Below, piece by piece: positions 57,981 through 64,000 of a stretch of 64,000 bases of DNA. The notes beneath the pieces were generated by a model. That model was not told the DNA's origin and made no database searches. It worked only from the letters and a program-made list of their open reading frames with translations. The stretch covers positions 62,001 through 126,000 of the forward strand of contig NZ_JBNVZV010000004.1 of NCBI RefSeq assembly GCF_050496545.1, in the 5' to 3' direction. Source of the DNA: Phycicoccus avicenniae_A. Lineage in GTDB: Bacteria; Actinomycetota; Actinomycetes; Actinomycetales; Dermatophilaceae. The position numbers and the translations under genes were made by a program. Numbering within the stretch: position 1 is the first letter of the stretch; each line of letters opens with the position of its first letter.

Positions 57981-58916
57981 ATGACCCGCTCCCGCCTCCT
58001 CGTCGGCGTCCGCTACGGGCTGCTCGTGCTCGTGCTGGCGGCCGTGGCGTGGGCGCTGGCCCGCAACTGGGACGAGGTCTCCCGCGAGCTCGGGCGGATC
58101 AGCTGGCCGGCCCTCCTGCTGGCCCTGGTCCTCACCACCGCGGCCCCGGTGGCGACGCTGTTCGGGTGGCGGGTGCTGCTCGCCGACCTCGGCACCCGGC
58201 TGCCGGCGGCCCCGGCGGCGAGCATCTTCCTCGTCGGGCAGCTCGGCAAGTACGTGCCCGGGTCGGTGTGGACCGTCCTCGCCCAGGCCGAGATGGGCGC
58301 GCGGCTGAGCGTGCCGCGCCGCCGGATGGCGGTCACCGGGCTGCTCTCGATCCTGCTGGCCATCCTCGTCGGCAGCCTCGTCGGGGTCGTCGCGCTGCCG
58401 CGGCTGCTGGCGCGCGGCGGGTCTCCCGTCACACTGTGGGTGCTCGTCGGCGCCGCCCTGCTCGGCGGCGTGCTGCTCTGGCCGCGCCTGCTCAACGCCC
58501 TGCTCGCGCTCGGGCTGCGCATCCTGCGGCGCGAGCCGCTCGAGCACGCGCTGAGCGGGCGGGCCATCCTCCTCACCTGCCTGTGGTTCGCCGGGGCCTG
58601 GGTGGTCGCCGGGCTCGGGGTGGCGGTGCTCGTCCTGGCCCTGGCGCCGGACGCGTCCACCGCCGACCTGCTCGTCGGGGTGGTCTGCGGCTTCGCCCTC
58701 GCCTCGGCCGTCGGCCAGCTGTCCGTCCTCGTGCCCGCCGGCGTCGGCGTGCGCGACGGCGTGCTGGGGCTCGTGCTCGTGACCTTCATGCCGGTCGGTG
58801 CGGCGACCGCGGTCGTCGTCGTCGCCCGGTTCCTCGCGATCGTCGCCGACCTGCTGTGCGCGGGCGCGGCCTGGTCGTGGGGACGTCGGCACCACCTCCT
58901 AGGATCCCAGGGATGA
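57981..58916 (+). CDS. LPG-synthase TM-domain family membrane protein (UPF0104/AglD-like)
   Basis: 311 aa with about eight hydrophobic segments across the whole length. FGWRVLLADLGTRLPAAPAASIFLVGQLGKYVPGSVW and VPAGVGVRDGVLGLVL are the two conserved blocks of the flippase-like lysylphosphatidylglycerol-synthase transmembrane family. There is no aminoacyl-transferase domain, so it is not MprF. Members near glycosyltransferases are thought to translocate lipid-linked sugars; that is the likely role in this operon. ATG 57981 is 10 bases after the GT4 stop. Its end overlaps the methyltransferase start by 4 bp. Confidence 0.8.
   Translation: MTRSRLLVGVRYGLLVLVLAAVAWALARNWDEVSRELGRISWPALLLALVLTTAAPVATLFGWRVLLADLGTRLPAAPAASIFLVGQLGKYVPGSVWTVLAQAEMGARLSVPRRRMAVTGLLSILLAILVGSLVGVVALPRLLARGGSPVTLWVLVGAALLGGVLLWPRLLNALLALGLRILRREPLEHALSGRAILLTCLWFAGAWVVAGLGVAVLVLALAPDASTADLLVGVVCGFALASAVGQLSVLVPAGVGVRDGVLGLVLVTFMPVGAATAVVVVARFLAIVADLLCAGAAWSWGRRHHLLGSQG
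58900..58905 (+). promoter_or_regulatory. -10 element TAGGAT for the methyltransferase
   Basis: TAGGAT lies 7 bases before ATG 58913, inside the end of the preceding gene. An internal leaderless promoter in addition to operon read-through is possible. Confidence 0.45.
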
Positions 58917-59719
58917 GCGAGCGACCGGAGCGCGAGGAGCAGCTCGCCTACTCGGAGTCGATGGCCAAGATGCTCGACGAGCAGGCGCGGCGCCAGAAGG
59001 CGGCCAAGCTGATCGCCGTCGTCCGGCACGCCCTCGGGGTGGAGTCGCTCGAGGGGCTCGTCGCCGTCGACGTCGGCTGCTCGGCGGGGTTCATCGCCGA
59101 CGAGCTGGCCCTGGCGGGCGCCACCACCACCGGCGTGGACATCGACGAGCCTGGCCTGGAGAAGGCGCGGGCCCGCTTCGGCGAGCGCGTCGACTTCCGG
59201 CTCGCGCGCGGCGAGGACCTCCCCTTCGACGACGGCTCCGTCGACGTCGTCGTGCTCAACCACATCTACGAGCACGTCGTCGACCCCGAGGCCGTCGTCG
59301 CCGACATCCACCGCGTCCTGCGGCCGGGCGGTCTGCTGTACCTCGGTGTGGGACACCGGTGGCAGGTCATCGAGCCGCACCACCGGCTGCCGTTCCTGTC
59401 GTGGCTGCCGCAGCGCGCCGCCGACCGGTACATGCAGCTGACCGGCAAGGGCGAGCAGTACTACGAGCACTACTACACACCGCGCGGGCTGCGCCGCCTG
59501 TTCGGCGCGTTCGACGTCTGGGACTACACGCTCCCGGTGCTCGCCGACCCCGCCGCCTTCTCCGCCGGCGACAACGTGCCCGCCTGGACGGCCCGCGTCC
59601 CCGAGCGCGTGCTGGCCGCCGGCCTGCCGCTCGTGCCCACCTACGTCTGGGCCGCGTTCAAGGGGAGCGTCACGCCGGCCGGCCCGGCGCTGCGGGTCGC
59701 CCCGCGCCACGTGCGCTGA
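58913..59719 (+). CDS. Class I SAM-dependent methyltransferase
   Basis: 268 aa. Motif I is VAVDVGCSAGFIADELA, followed by acidic VDIDEPGLEKARARF, then ARGEDLPFDDGSVDVVVLNHIYEHVVDPEAVVADIHRVLRPGGLLYLGVGHRW, a standard methyltransf_11 pattern. A C-terminal cap has GEQYYEHYYTPRGLRRLFGAF. The ATG overlaps the preceding stop (ATGA) and its stop overlaps the next ATG (TGATG). Probable role: O-methylation of a sugar in the glycan built by the operon, or of a lipid head group. The substrate is not deducible. Confidence 0.86.
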   Translation: MSERPEREEQLAYSESMAKMLDEQARRQKAAKLIAVVRHALGVESLEGLVAVDVGCSAGFIADELALAGATTTGVDIDEPGLEKARARFGERVDFRLARGEDLPFDDGSVDVVVLNHIYEHVVDPEAVVADIHRVLRPGGLLYLGVGHRWQVIEPHHRLPFLSWLPQRAADRYMQLTGKGEQYYEHYYTPRGLRRLFGAFDVWDYTLPVLADPAAFSAGDNVPAWTARVPERVLAAGLPLVPTYVWAAFKGSVTPAGPALRVAPRHVR

Positions 59720-60654
59720 TGTCCGGGGAGGGGGCCGAGCGGGTCGTCCGGGCCGCGCGCCCGGTGCCGCTCGGGGCCGTCGTCGGCATCTTCCGCCGCG
59801 GCGCCGGTGACCCCACGAGCCGGCGCGACGACGCCGGCTGGTGGTTCGCCTGGCGCACCCCCGACGGCCCGGTCACGCTGCGGCTCACCGTCGTCGGTGG
59901 CGCCTCCGCCGAGGTGGGCGCCCGGGCGTGGGGCCCCGGGGCGGGCTGGATGCTCGAGCAGGTGCCCGCGCTGGTGGGGGAGGGGGACGACCCCGCCGGG
60001 TTCGACGCCTCGCTGCACCCGCTCGTGGCGGAGGAGTGGCGGCGGCGGCCGGGGTGGCGGGTGCCGCGCTCGGGGCTGGTCGTGCAGAACCTCGTGGCCT
60101 CGGTCATCGAGCAGAAGGTCACCGGCAAGGAGGCCTTCGCGGGGTACCGGCGCCTGGTGCGGCGCTTCGGGGAGCCGGCGCCCGGGCCGGGGGAGGAGCT
60201 GCGCCTCGTCGTTCCCCCGACGCCGGCCGGGTGGGCCGCGGTGCCGTCGTGGGAGTGGCTCGAGGCGGGCGTCGACCCGCAGCGCGCGCGCACGGTGGCC
60301 GCGGCGGTCCGCTACGCCGGGCGGCTCGAGGAGTGCGTGTCGATGGACGCCGCCGCCGCGCGCGCCCGCATCACGGCGCTGCCCGGCATCGGGCGGTGGA
60401 CGTGGGCCGAGGTGGCCCAGCGCGCGCTCGGGCTGCCCGACGAGGTGAGCTTCGGCGACTACCACGTGGCCAAGGACATGACCTGGGCCCTCACCGGCAC
60501 GCCCCAGGACGACGACGCGCTGGAGGCGCTGCTCGAGCCGTGGCGCGGGCACCGGTACCGCGTGCAGCGCCTCCTCGAGCTCGGCGGCCACCACCGGCCA
60601 CGGCGCGGACCGCGGATGACCCTGCCGACCCACCTACCGACCCGCGGCCGCTGA
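59719..60654 (+). CDS. DNA-3-methyladenine glycosylase II-like (AlkA/HhH-GPD)
   Basis: 311 aa. HhH-GPD fold: a helix-hairpin-helix LPGIGRWTWAEVAQRALGLPDEV near residues 215-245 and the presumed catalytic Asp247 in FGDYHVAKD. VVQNLVASVIEQKVTGKEAF is the conserved region preceding the pocket. It removes alkylated bases. The overlap with the methyltransferase stop (TGATG) places it at the end of an envelope operon, a mixed arrangement that I read as chance co-transcription. No Ada domain is attached. The assignment to AlkA rather than another HhH glycosylase rests on length and the absence of an FeS cluster. Confidence 0.84.
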   Translation: MSGEGAERVVRAARPVPLGAVVGIFRRGAGDPTSRRDDAGWWFAWRTPDGPVTLRLTVVGGASAEVGARAWGPGAGWMLEQVPALVGEGDDPAGFDASLHPLVAEEWRRRPGWRVPRSGLVVQNLVASVIEQKVTGKEAFAGYRRLVRRFGEPAPGPGEELRLVVPPTPAGWAAVPSWEWLEAGVDPQRARTVAAAVRYAGRLEECVSMDAAAARARITALPGIGRWTWAEVAQRALGLPDEVSFGDYHVAKDMTWALTGTPQDDDALEALLEPWRGHRYRVQRLLELGGHHRPRRGPRMTLPTHLPTRGR

Positions 60655-60673
60655 CCCGCGTCGCGGCGCCCGC

Positions 60674-61342
60674 TCAGGCGCGCGTGCCGGCCAGCGGCCC
60701 CCACCGCACGGCGGCGGCACGGTCGTAGCGGCCGCCGAACAGCCGGGTGAGGAGCCACAGCACGGGCCCCGGCACCTCCGAGCGGACCGTCGCGGCCGTG
60801 GCGGCGTCGGCGTCGTCGAGGTCCCACATCAGCGAGGTGCCGGAGTCGGCGAAGGACAGGCCCTTGCGGAAGTGGTTGCGGCTCAGGTCGTCCCAGTCGC
60901 TGGGGGAGAGCGACTCGACGAGCGGCACCATCGCCACGGCCTCCTCGTGCTCGAGGTGGGGGAGGGTGGCCTCCTGCATCCCGACGACCGCGTCGTGGAG
61001 GCGCCGGCGTGCGGCGTCGGAGCCGTCGGCCGCGTGCTCCGCGGCCGCGGCCCGGAGGCGGTCGGAACCGGCGGCGAGGACCGCGTGCTCGGCGTTCATC
61101 TCCTCGACCATCGGCGCGAGGTCCGGGCGGCGCCGCAACAGGAGCGGCCACACGCCCTCGTCCTCGGACACGTGGTGGTGGTGCAGGAAGTCGAGGAGCC
61201 ACGTCACGTGCGCGCACACCGCCGCACGGCGGGCGTCGTCGAGGGGCTCACGGGTGACCACCTCGAGCCGCTCCAGGTCGCGCCGCAGCGCGCGGTGGAT
61301 GACGTGGTTCATCGTGTGGTGCGGGTCGGTCGGTGCGGCCAT
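60674..61342 (-). CDS. Hemerythrin HHE-domain protein
   Basis: 222 aa from ATG 61342 with GGGGGAG upstream. One four-helix hemerythrin domain covers about 10-150: HHTMNHVIHRALRRDLE, LLDFLHHHHVSEDEGVWPLLL, and ATLPHLEHEEAVAMVPLVESL carrying the His/Glu ligands for a di-iron site. HHE proteins bind O2, NO or iron; a role in nitrosative or oxidative stress is typical but not proven here. The region 61343-61505 upstream contains three close palindromes, which may be operators. It lies downstream of fbiB on the same strand but is probably independent, since the gap is 163 bases. Confidence 0.87.
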   Translation of the reverse strand: MAAPTDPHHTMNHVIHRALRRDLERLEVVTREPLDDARRAAVCAHVTWLLDFLHHHHVSEDEGVWPLLLRRRPDLAPMVEEMNAEHAVLAAGSDRLRAAAAEHAADGSDAARRRLHDAVVGMQEATLPHLEHEEAVAMVPLVESLSPSDWDDLSRNHFRKGLSFADSGTSLMWDLDDADAATAATVRSEVPGPVLWLLTRLFGGRYDRAAAVRWGPLAGTRA

Positions 61343-61434
61343 CGTCGGCTCCCCCCTGCGTCCGGCACGGCGAGGGCCCGCCGGCCTGGCGAGCATCCTC
61401 CCGCGCCGGGCCGCCCGTGGCAACGCCGAATCCG

Positions 61435-61480
61435 TCCTCCCGCGGAGGATCGTCGGGGTGATCACCCGGAGGATCCTCCG
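61435..61480. promoter_or_regulatory. Three adjacent palindromes upstream of the hemerythrin gene
   Basis: TCCTCC-CGC-GGAGGA (61435-61449), GGGTGATCACCC (61456-61467) and CGGAGGATCCTCCG (61467-61480) lie within 46 bases. They are between fbiB (stop at 61506) and the hemerythrin start at 61342. They may combine a terminator for fbiB with operators for the hemerythrin gene. Confidence 0.5.
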
Positions 61481-61505
61481 CGGTGGGTGCCCTCCGAGCG
61501 CGGAC

Positions 61506-62567
61506 TCAGGTGAGGCGGAGGGTGACCGATGCGGGGCCGCGGGCCACGACCTCGGCCACGAGGTCCTCCGAGGCCGCCGCCACCTGCGCGCGGACGACGA
61601 GCCGGCCGACGTCGTAGGGGTCGGGCGCGGCGAGCACGAGCTCGGCCACCGCGTCACCGACGGACACGTCCGCCGAGCCGTCCTCGACGTCGTGCAGGGC
61701 CAGGGCCACGACCCGGGCGACGCGGTCCCCGAGCGGCTCCGGCGCCACGGACCGGATGCCCACCGCCAGCGAGTCCGCCGACCCAGCAGCCACCCCGAGC
61801 GCCCCGCGCAGCGCCTCGACGTGCCCCACGGCGAACCAGTCGCCGGGTCCGGTGCGCACCAGCGAGCGGGCACCCTCGGCGCCGGCAGGCGCGAACCATC
61901 CGGTCGGCAGCCCCCGCAGCAGCGCGGCGGGCACGCCGTCGGCCTTGCCCTTGACGAGGTCGGCCGCGGCGGCGACCTCGTCGGCCACCGCGCGCGCGGT
62001 GACGGCCAGGGCCCGTCCGTCGTGGTCGACGCCACCGCGCAGGTCGTCGAGGACCGCCAGCCCGCAGGCCCCGAGCGCGAAGTCGGTCTGGCCGGCCCGC
62101 CACGGGCGACCGGCGGTGTCGGAGAGGACGACGGCGAGCGCGGCGTCGGCGCCCAGGTCGGCGCCCGCGACGAGCGCGGCCCGCAGCCGGGCCGCCTCGG
62201 CATCCGGGTCCTCGGGTAGGAGCAGCACGGCGCCGGAGGGCCCGGTGTTCGAGGCGTCCACGCCCGCGGCGGCCATCACCGGCCCGGCCGCCGCCTCGAC
62301 CACCCGCGTCACGCCGCCGGTCGCGCCGGCCCGCTCCGCCACGACCCGCCGGGTGTGCGCGTCGACGGCGTCCTCGCGCGCACCGGCCCAGGTCAGCCCG
62401 AGCGCCTTGGAGACGACCTTGCTCGACACCACGAGGCAGTCGCCGTCCTCGAGCCGGAGCCCGGCCCGCCCGAGCGCCTCGAGCAGCAGTCCCGCGACGT
62501 CGTCCCCGGCGACGACCTCGGGCACCCCCGGAAGGGCGACGACCTCGAGGACCGCCCCCCGGCTCAC
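61506..62567 (-). CDS. fbiB: Coenzyme F420-0:L-glutamate ligase (CofE/FbiB) without nitroreductase domain
   Basis: 353 aa. Residues about 1-240 are the CofE fold: ALPGVPEVVAGDDVAGLL, DGDCLVVSSKVVSKALG, LLLPEDPDAEAARLR, VLSDTAGRPWRAGQTDFALGACGLAVLDDLRG. It adds gamma-linked glutamates to F420-0 using GTP. In Mycobacterium FbiB is about 448 aa with a C-terminal FMN nitroreductase domain reducing dehydro-F420-0. Here only about 110 unrelated residues follow, so that domain is absent. GTG 62567 overlaps the fbiA stop as GTGA. The reductase activity would have to be encoded elsewhere. Confidence 0.88.
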   Translation of the reverse strand: MSRGAVLEVVALPGVPEVVAGDDVAGLLLEALGRAGLRLEDGDCLVVSSKVVSKALGLTWAGAREDAVDAHTRRVVAERAGATGGVTRVVEAAAGPVMAAAGVDASNTGPSGAVLLLPEDPDAEAARLRAALVAGADLGADAALAVVLSDTAGRPWRAGQTDFALGACGLAVLDDLRGGVDHDGRALAVTARAVADEVAAAADLVKGKADGVPAALLRGLPTGWFAPAGAEGARSLVRTGPGDWFAVGHVEALRGALGVAAGSADSLAVGIRSVAPEPLGDRVARVVALALHDVEDGSADVSVGDAVAELVLAAPDPYDVGRLVVRAQVAAASEDLVAEVVARGPASVTLRLT

Positions 62568-63541
62568 GCCGTGACCGCGGTGGCCAGGCGCAGCGCGTGC
62601 TCGGCGATGCGCGCCGTCGCCTCCACGTCGGTCATCAGCAGCGGGCCGTCGAAGGCCTCGACCCGGGCCCGCGGCAGGACGGTGTCGGCGTCGGCGGGGT
62701 CGACGAGCCAGGCGTCGAGGAGGTCCTCGTAGAGCCCGGCCACCCCGGCGGCCGTCACCGGGACACCGACCGTGCGCAGGCAGGCGTCGGCATGGCCGCG
62801 CACCGGCCGGCCGGAGATGAGCGGCGAGACACCGACGACGGGGGCCGCGGTGCCGCGCAGGGCGTCCCGCACCCCCGGCACCCCGAGGACGATGCCGATC
62901 GACACGACCGGGTTGCTCGGCGGCAGGAGCACGACATCGGCCTGGCGGATGGCGTCGAGCACCCCGGGCGCGGCCGCCGCGCGGTCGAGGCCCGCGACCA
63001 CGAACCGCCGCGCCGGCAGCGAGGCCTGGTGGCGGACCCACCACTCCTGGAAGTGGATCGCCCGCTCCGAGCCGTCCTCGTCCCCGACGACGACGTGCGT
63101 CTCGACCGGGGTGTCGGTCATCGGCAGCAGGCGGATGCGCCGCTCCGGCAGGCCCCACCGGGCCGCGAGCCGCGCGGTGACCTCGGAGAGCGGCACGCCC
63201 TGCCCGAGCCACTGCGAGCGCACGACGTGCGTGCCGAGGTCGCGGTCGCCGAGGGTGAACCACTGGGGGAGGGCGCCGTAGGCGGCGAGCTCGGACTGGA
63301 CGACGTGCGACTCGTCCTCCCGGCCCCAGCCCTGGCTCTCCTCGACCCCGCCGCCGAGGGTGTAGAGGAGGGTGTCGACGTCGGGGGAGACGCGCAGCCC
63401 GAAGAGCGTGATGTCGTCGCCGGTGTTCGCGACGACGGTGACCTCGGAGTCCTCGAGGCCGGGCGTGGTGTCGAGGTGGTGCCGCAGTCCGCGAACGAAC
63501 CGGGCGCCGCCGACCCCGCCGGCGAGAGCGGTGATGCGCAT
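62564..63541 (-). CDS. fbiA: 2-phospho-L-lactate/phosphoenolpyruvate transferase (CofD/FbiA)
   Basis: 325 aa. ITALAGGVGGARFVRGL is the nucleotide-binding start, followed by VVANTGDDITLFGLRVSPDVDTLLYTLGG and LLPPSNPVVSIGIVLGVPGV, all CofD hallmarks. It joins the guanosine-activated lactyl or pyruvyl unit to Fo, giving (dehydro-)F420-0. ATG 63541 begins the fold; GAGACT, one mismatch from TANNNT, lies 7 bases upstream. It is co-translated with fbiB and divergent from whiB, the arrangement common in actinobacteria. F420 supports many redox enzymes in these bacteria. Confidence 0.94.
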   Translation of the reverse strand: MRITALAGGVGGARFVRGLRHHLDTTPGLEDSEVTVVANTGDDITLFGLRVSPDVDTLLYTLGGGVEESQGWGREDESHVVQSELAAYGALPQWFTLGDRDLGTHVVRSQWLGQGVPLSEVTARLAARWGLPERRIRLLPMTDTPVETHVVVGDEDGSERAIHFQEWWVRHQASLPARRFVVAGLDRAAAAPGVLDAIRQADVVLLPPSNPVVSIGIVLGVPGVRDALRGTAAPVVGVSPLISGRPVRGHADACLRTVGVPVTAAGVAGLYEDLLDAWLVDPADADTVLPRARVEAFDGPLLMTDVEATARIAEHALRLATAVTA

Positions 63542-63641
63542 GGGTCGCAGTCTCCCAGCCGGACCGCCCCGGACCGAATCAGGCACCCGCGTCACTCGCG
63601 TACCACACGCACCGGATCGCGAGAAATCCGCCCGATAACAC

Positions 63642-63679
63642 CGAACGGCTTGACGAGCGTGGCATGACACGCGTGTAAT
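63642..63679 (+). promoter_or_regulatory. whiB promoter with WhiA-type GACAC and ACACGCGTGT dyad
   Basis: TTGACG (63650-63655) and TGTAAT (63674-63679) with an 18-bp spacer make a good promoter. Inside the spacer lie GACAC (63666-63670), the WhiA recognition pentamer, and the palindrome ACACGCGTGT (63667-63676) overlapping the -10. CGAACGGC (63642-63649) precedes it. The arrangement recurs before 47864. Confidence 0.55.
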
Positions 63680-63740
63680 TCCATGCATGTACCCCGGAGC
63701 GAACGGCCGGTGTGCACGGGTCGAGGTCGAGGAGGAACCA

Positions 63741-64000
63741 ATGCACGAGCTCTTTCTGGTCGAGGGGATGCTCGGGAACGTCGAGCCCGAGGAGGGGGCG
63801 CTGTCGTGGCAGGAGCGCTCGCTCTGCGCGCAGACCGACCCCGAGGCGTTCTTCCCGGAGAAGGGGGGCTCCACCCGCGAGGCCAAGAAGGTCTGCGTCG
63901 GGTGCGAGGTCCGCTCCGAGTGCCTCGAGTACGCCCTCGCCAACGACGAGCGCTTCGGCATCTGGGGCGGGCTGTCCGAGCGCGAGCGTCGCAAGCTGAA
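63741..64000 (+). CDS. whiB: WhiB-family iron-sulfur regulator (WhiB2/WhmD-like), 3' end cut by window
   Basis: At least 86 aa visible; the gene continues past the right edge. Four Fe-S cysteines: Cys29, Cys52, Cys55 and Cys61 (C-x22-C-x2-C-x5-C), then FGIWGGLSERER, the G[VI]WGG turn before the basic DNA-binding tail. GAGGAGGAA precedes ATG 63741 by seven bases. The position divergent from fbiA is typical of the WhiB2/WhmD orthologue linked to septation in mycobacteria and to sporulation in Streptomyces. Works with sigma factors and, in Streptomyces, with WhiA, whose GACAC site is in the promoter. The orthology is inferred from context and size. Confidence 0.93.
   Translation, partial: MHELFLVEGMLGNVEPEEGALSWQERSLCAQTDPEAFFPEKGGSTREAKKVCVGCEVRSECLEYALANDERFGIWGGLSERERRKL

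Noticed and set aside
63590..63608. MtrA-like repeat before whiB (GTCACT-CGC-GTACCA)
   Set aside because: The second half-site matches only four of six positions; too weak to report as a site.
1..64000. tRNA, rRNA, insertion sequences, integrases and attachment sites
   Set aside because: Looked for across the window on both strands; nothing recognisable was found.

Overview
The window is very GC-rich and densely coded, with GTG/ATG starts, many 4-bp start/stop overlaps, a WhiB protein, F420 biosynthesis genes and a DUF222-HNH protein. It is a chromosomal segment of a high-GC actinobacterium. The gene set would fit an Intrasporangiaceae-like member of Micrococcales, but that family placement is inference. 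No rRNA, tRNA, CRISPR array, insertion sequence, integrase or plasmid function was seen. Both edges cut a gene: a nucleotide-sugar dehydrogenase on the left and whiB on the right.

Most of the window concerns the cell envelope. Positions 1-10113 form a surface-polysaccharide locus. It holds a dehydrogenase tail, an N-acetyltransferase, a PLP aminotransferase, a Gfo/Idh oxidoreductase and a UDP-sugar 2-epimerase, which together match the five-step WbpA/B/E/D/I route to UDP-2,3-diacetamido-2,3-dideoxy-mannuronate. An O-acetyltransferase, two glycosyltransferases and a flippase accompany them. Positions 20196-24737 hold three LytR-CpsA-Psr ligases. Positions 24786-40085 form a wall-teichoic-acid locus: four TagB/TagF-type polyol-phosphate polymerases, two GT2 enzymes (one TarS-like), a large membrane protein, a cytidylyltransferase-SDR fusion predicted to make CDP-ribitol, and the TagG/TagH exporter. 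TagD, for CDP-glycerol, lies apart at 50485. Positions 54866-59719 carry a third small glycan cluster.

Secreted wall proteins are also present: an FG-GAP protein (10225-12411), a PGRP amidase with FG-GAP repeats followed by a SpoIID/LytB protein with the same repeats (41350-46099), and a protein with repeated peptidoglycan-binding modules (47864-49702). Upstream of two of these lies a 9-bp-period GTCACA direct repeat resembling an MtrA box.

The remainder is mixed: an acyl-CoA dehydrogenase, the DUF222-HNH gene with a LexA-like box inside its promoter, a PAS protein and a soluble chemoreceptor overlapping by 4 bp (a split Aer-like sensor), a class A beta-lactamase divergent from a LysR gene and a cytosolic penicillin-recognising protein (the Streptomyces cacaoi blaL-blaA-blaB layout), a 3-oxoacid CoA-transferase, an inositol-phosphatase-like enzyme, topoisomerase IB, an AlkA-like glycosylase, a hemerythrin protein, and fbiAB next to whiB.

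One feature recurs across the window. A TANNNT hexamer sits 5-10 bases before many start codons with no Shine-Dalgarno sequence, which points to widespread leaderless transcripts. I used it to choose several starts.
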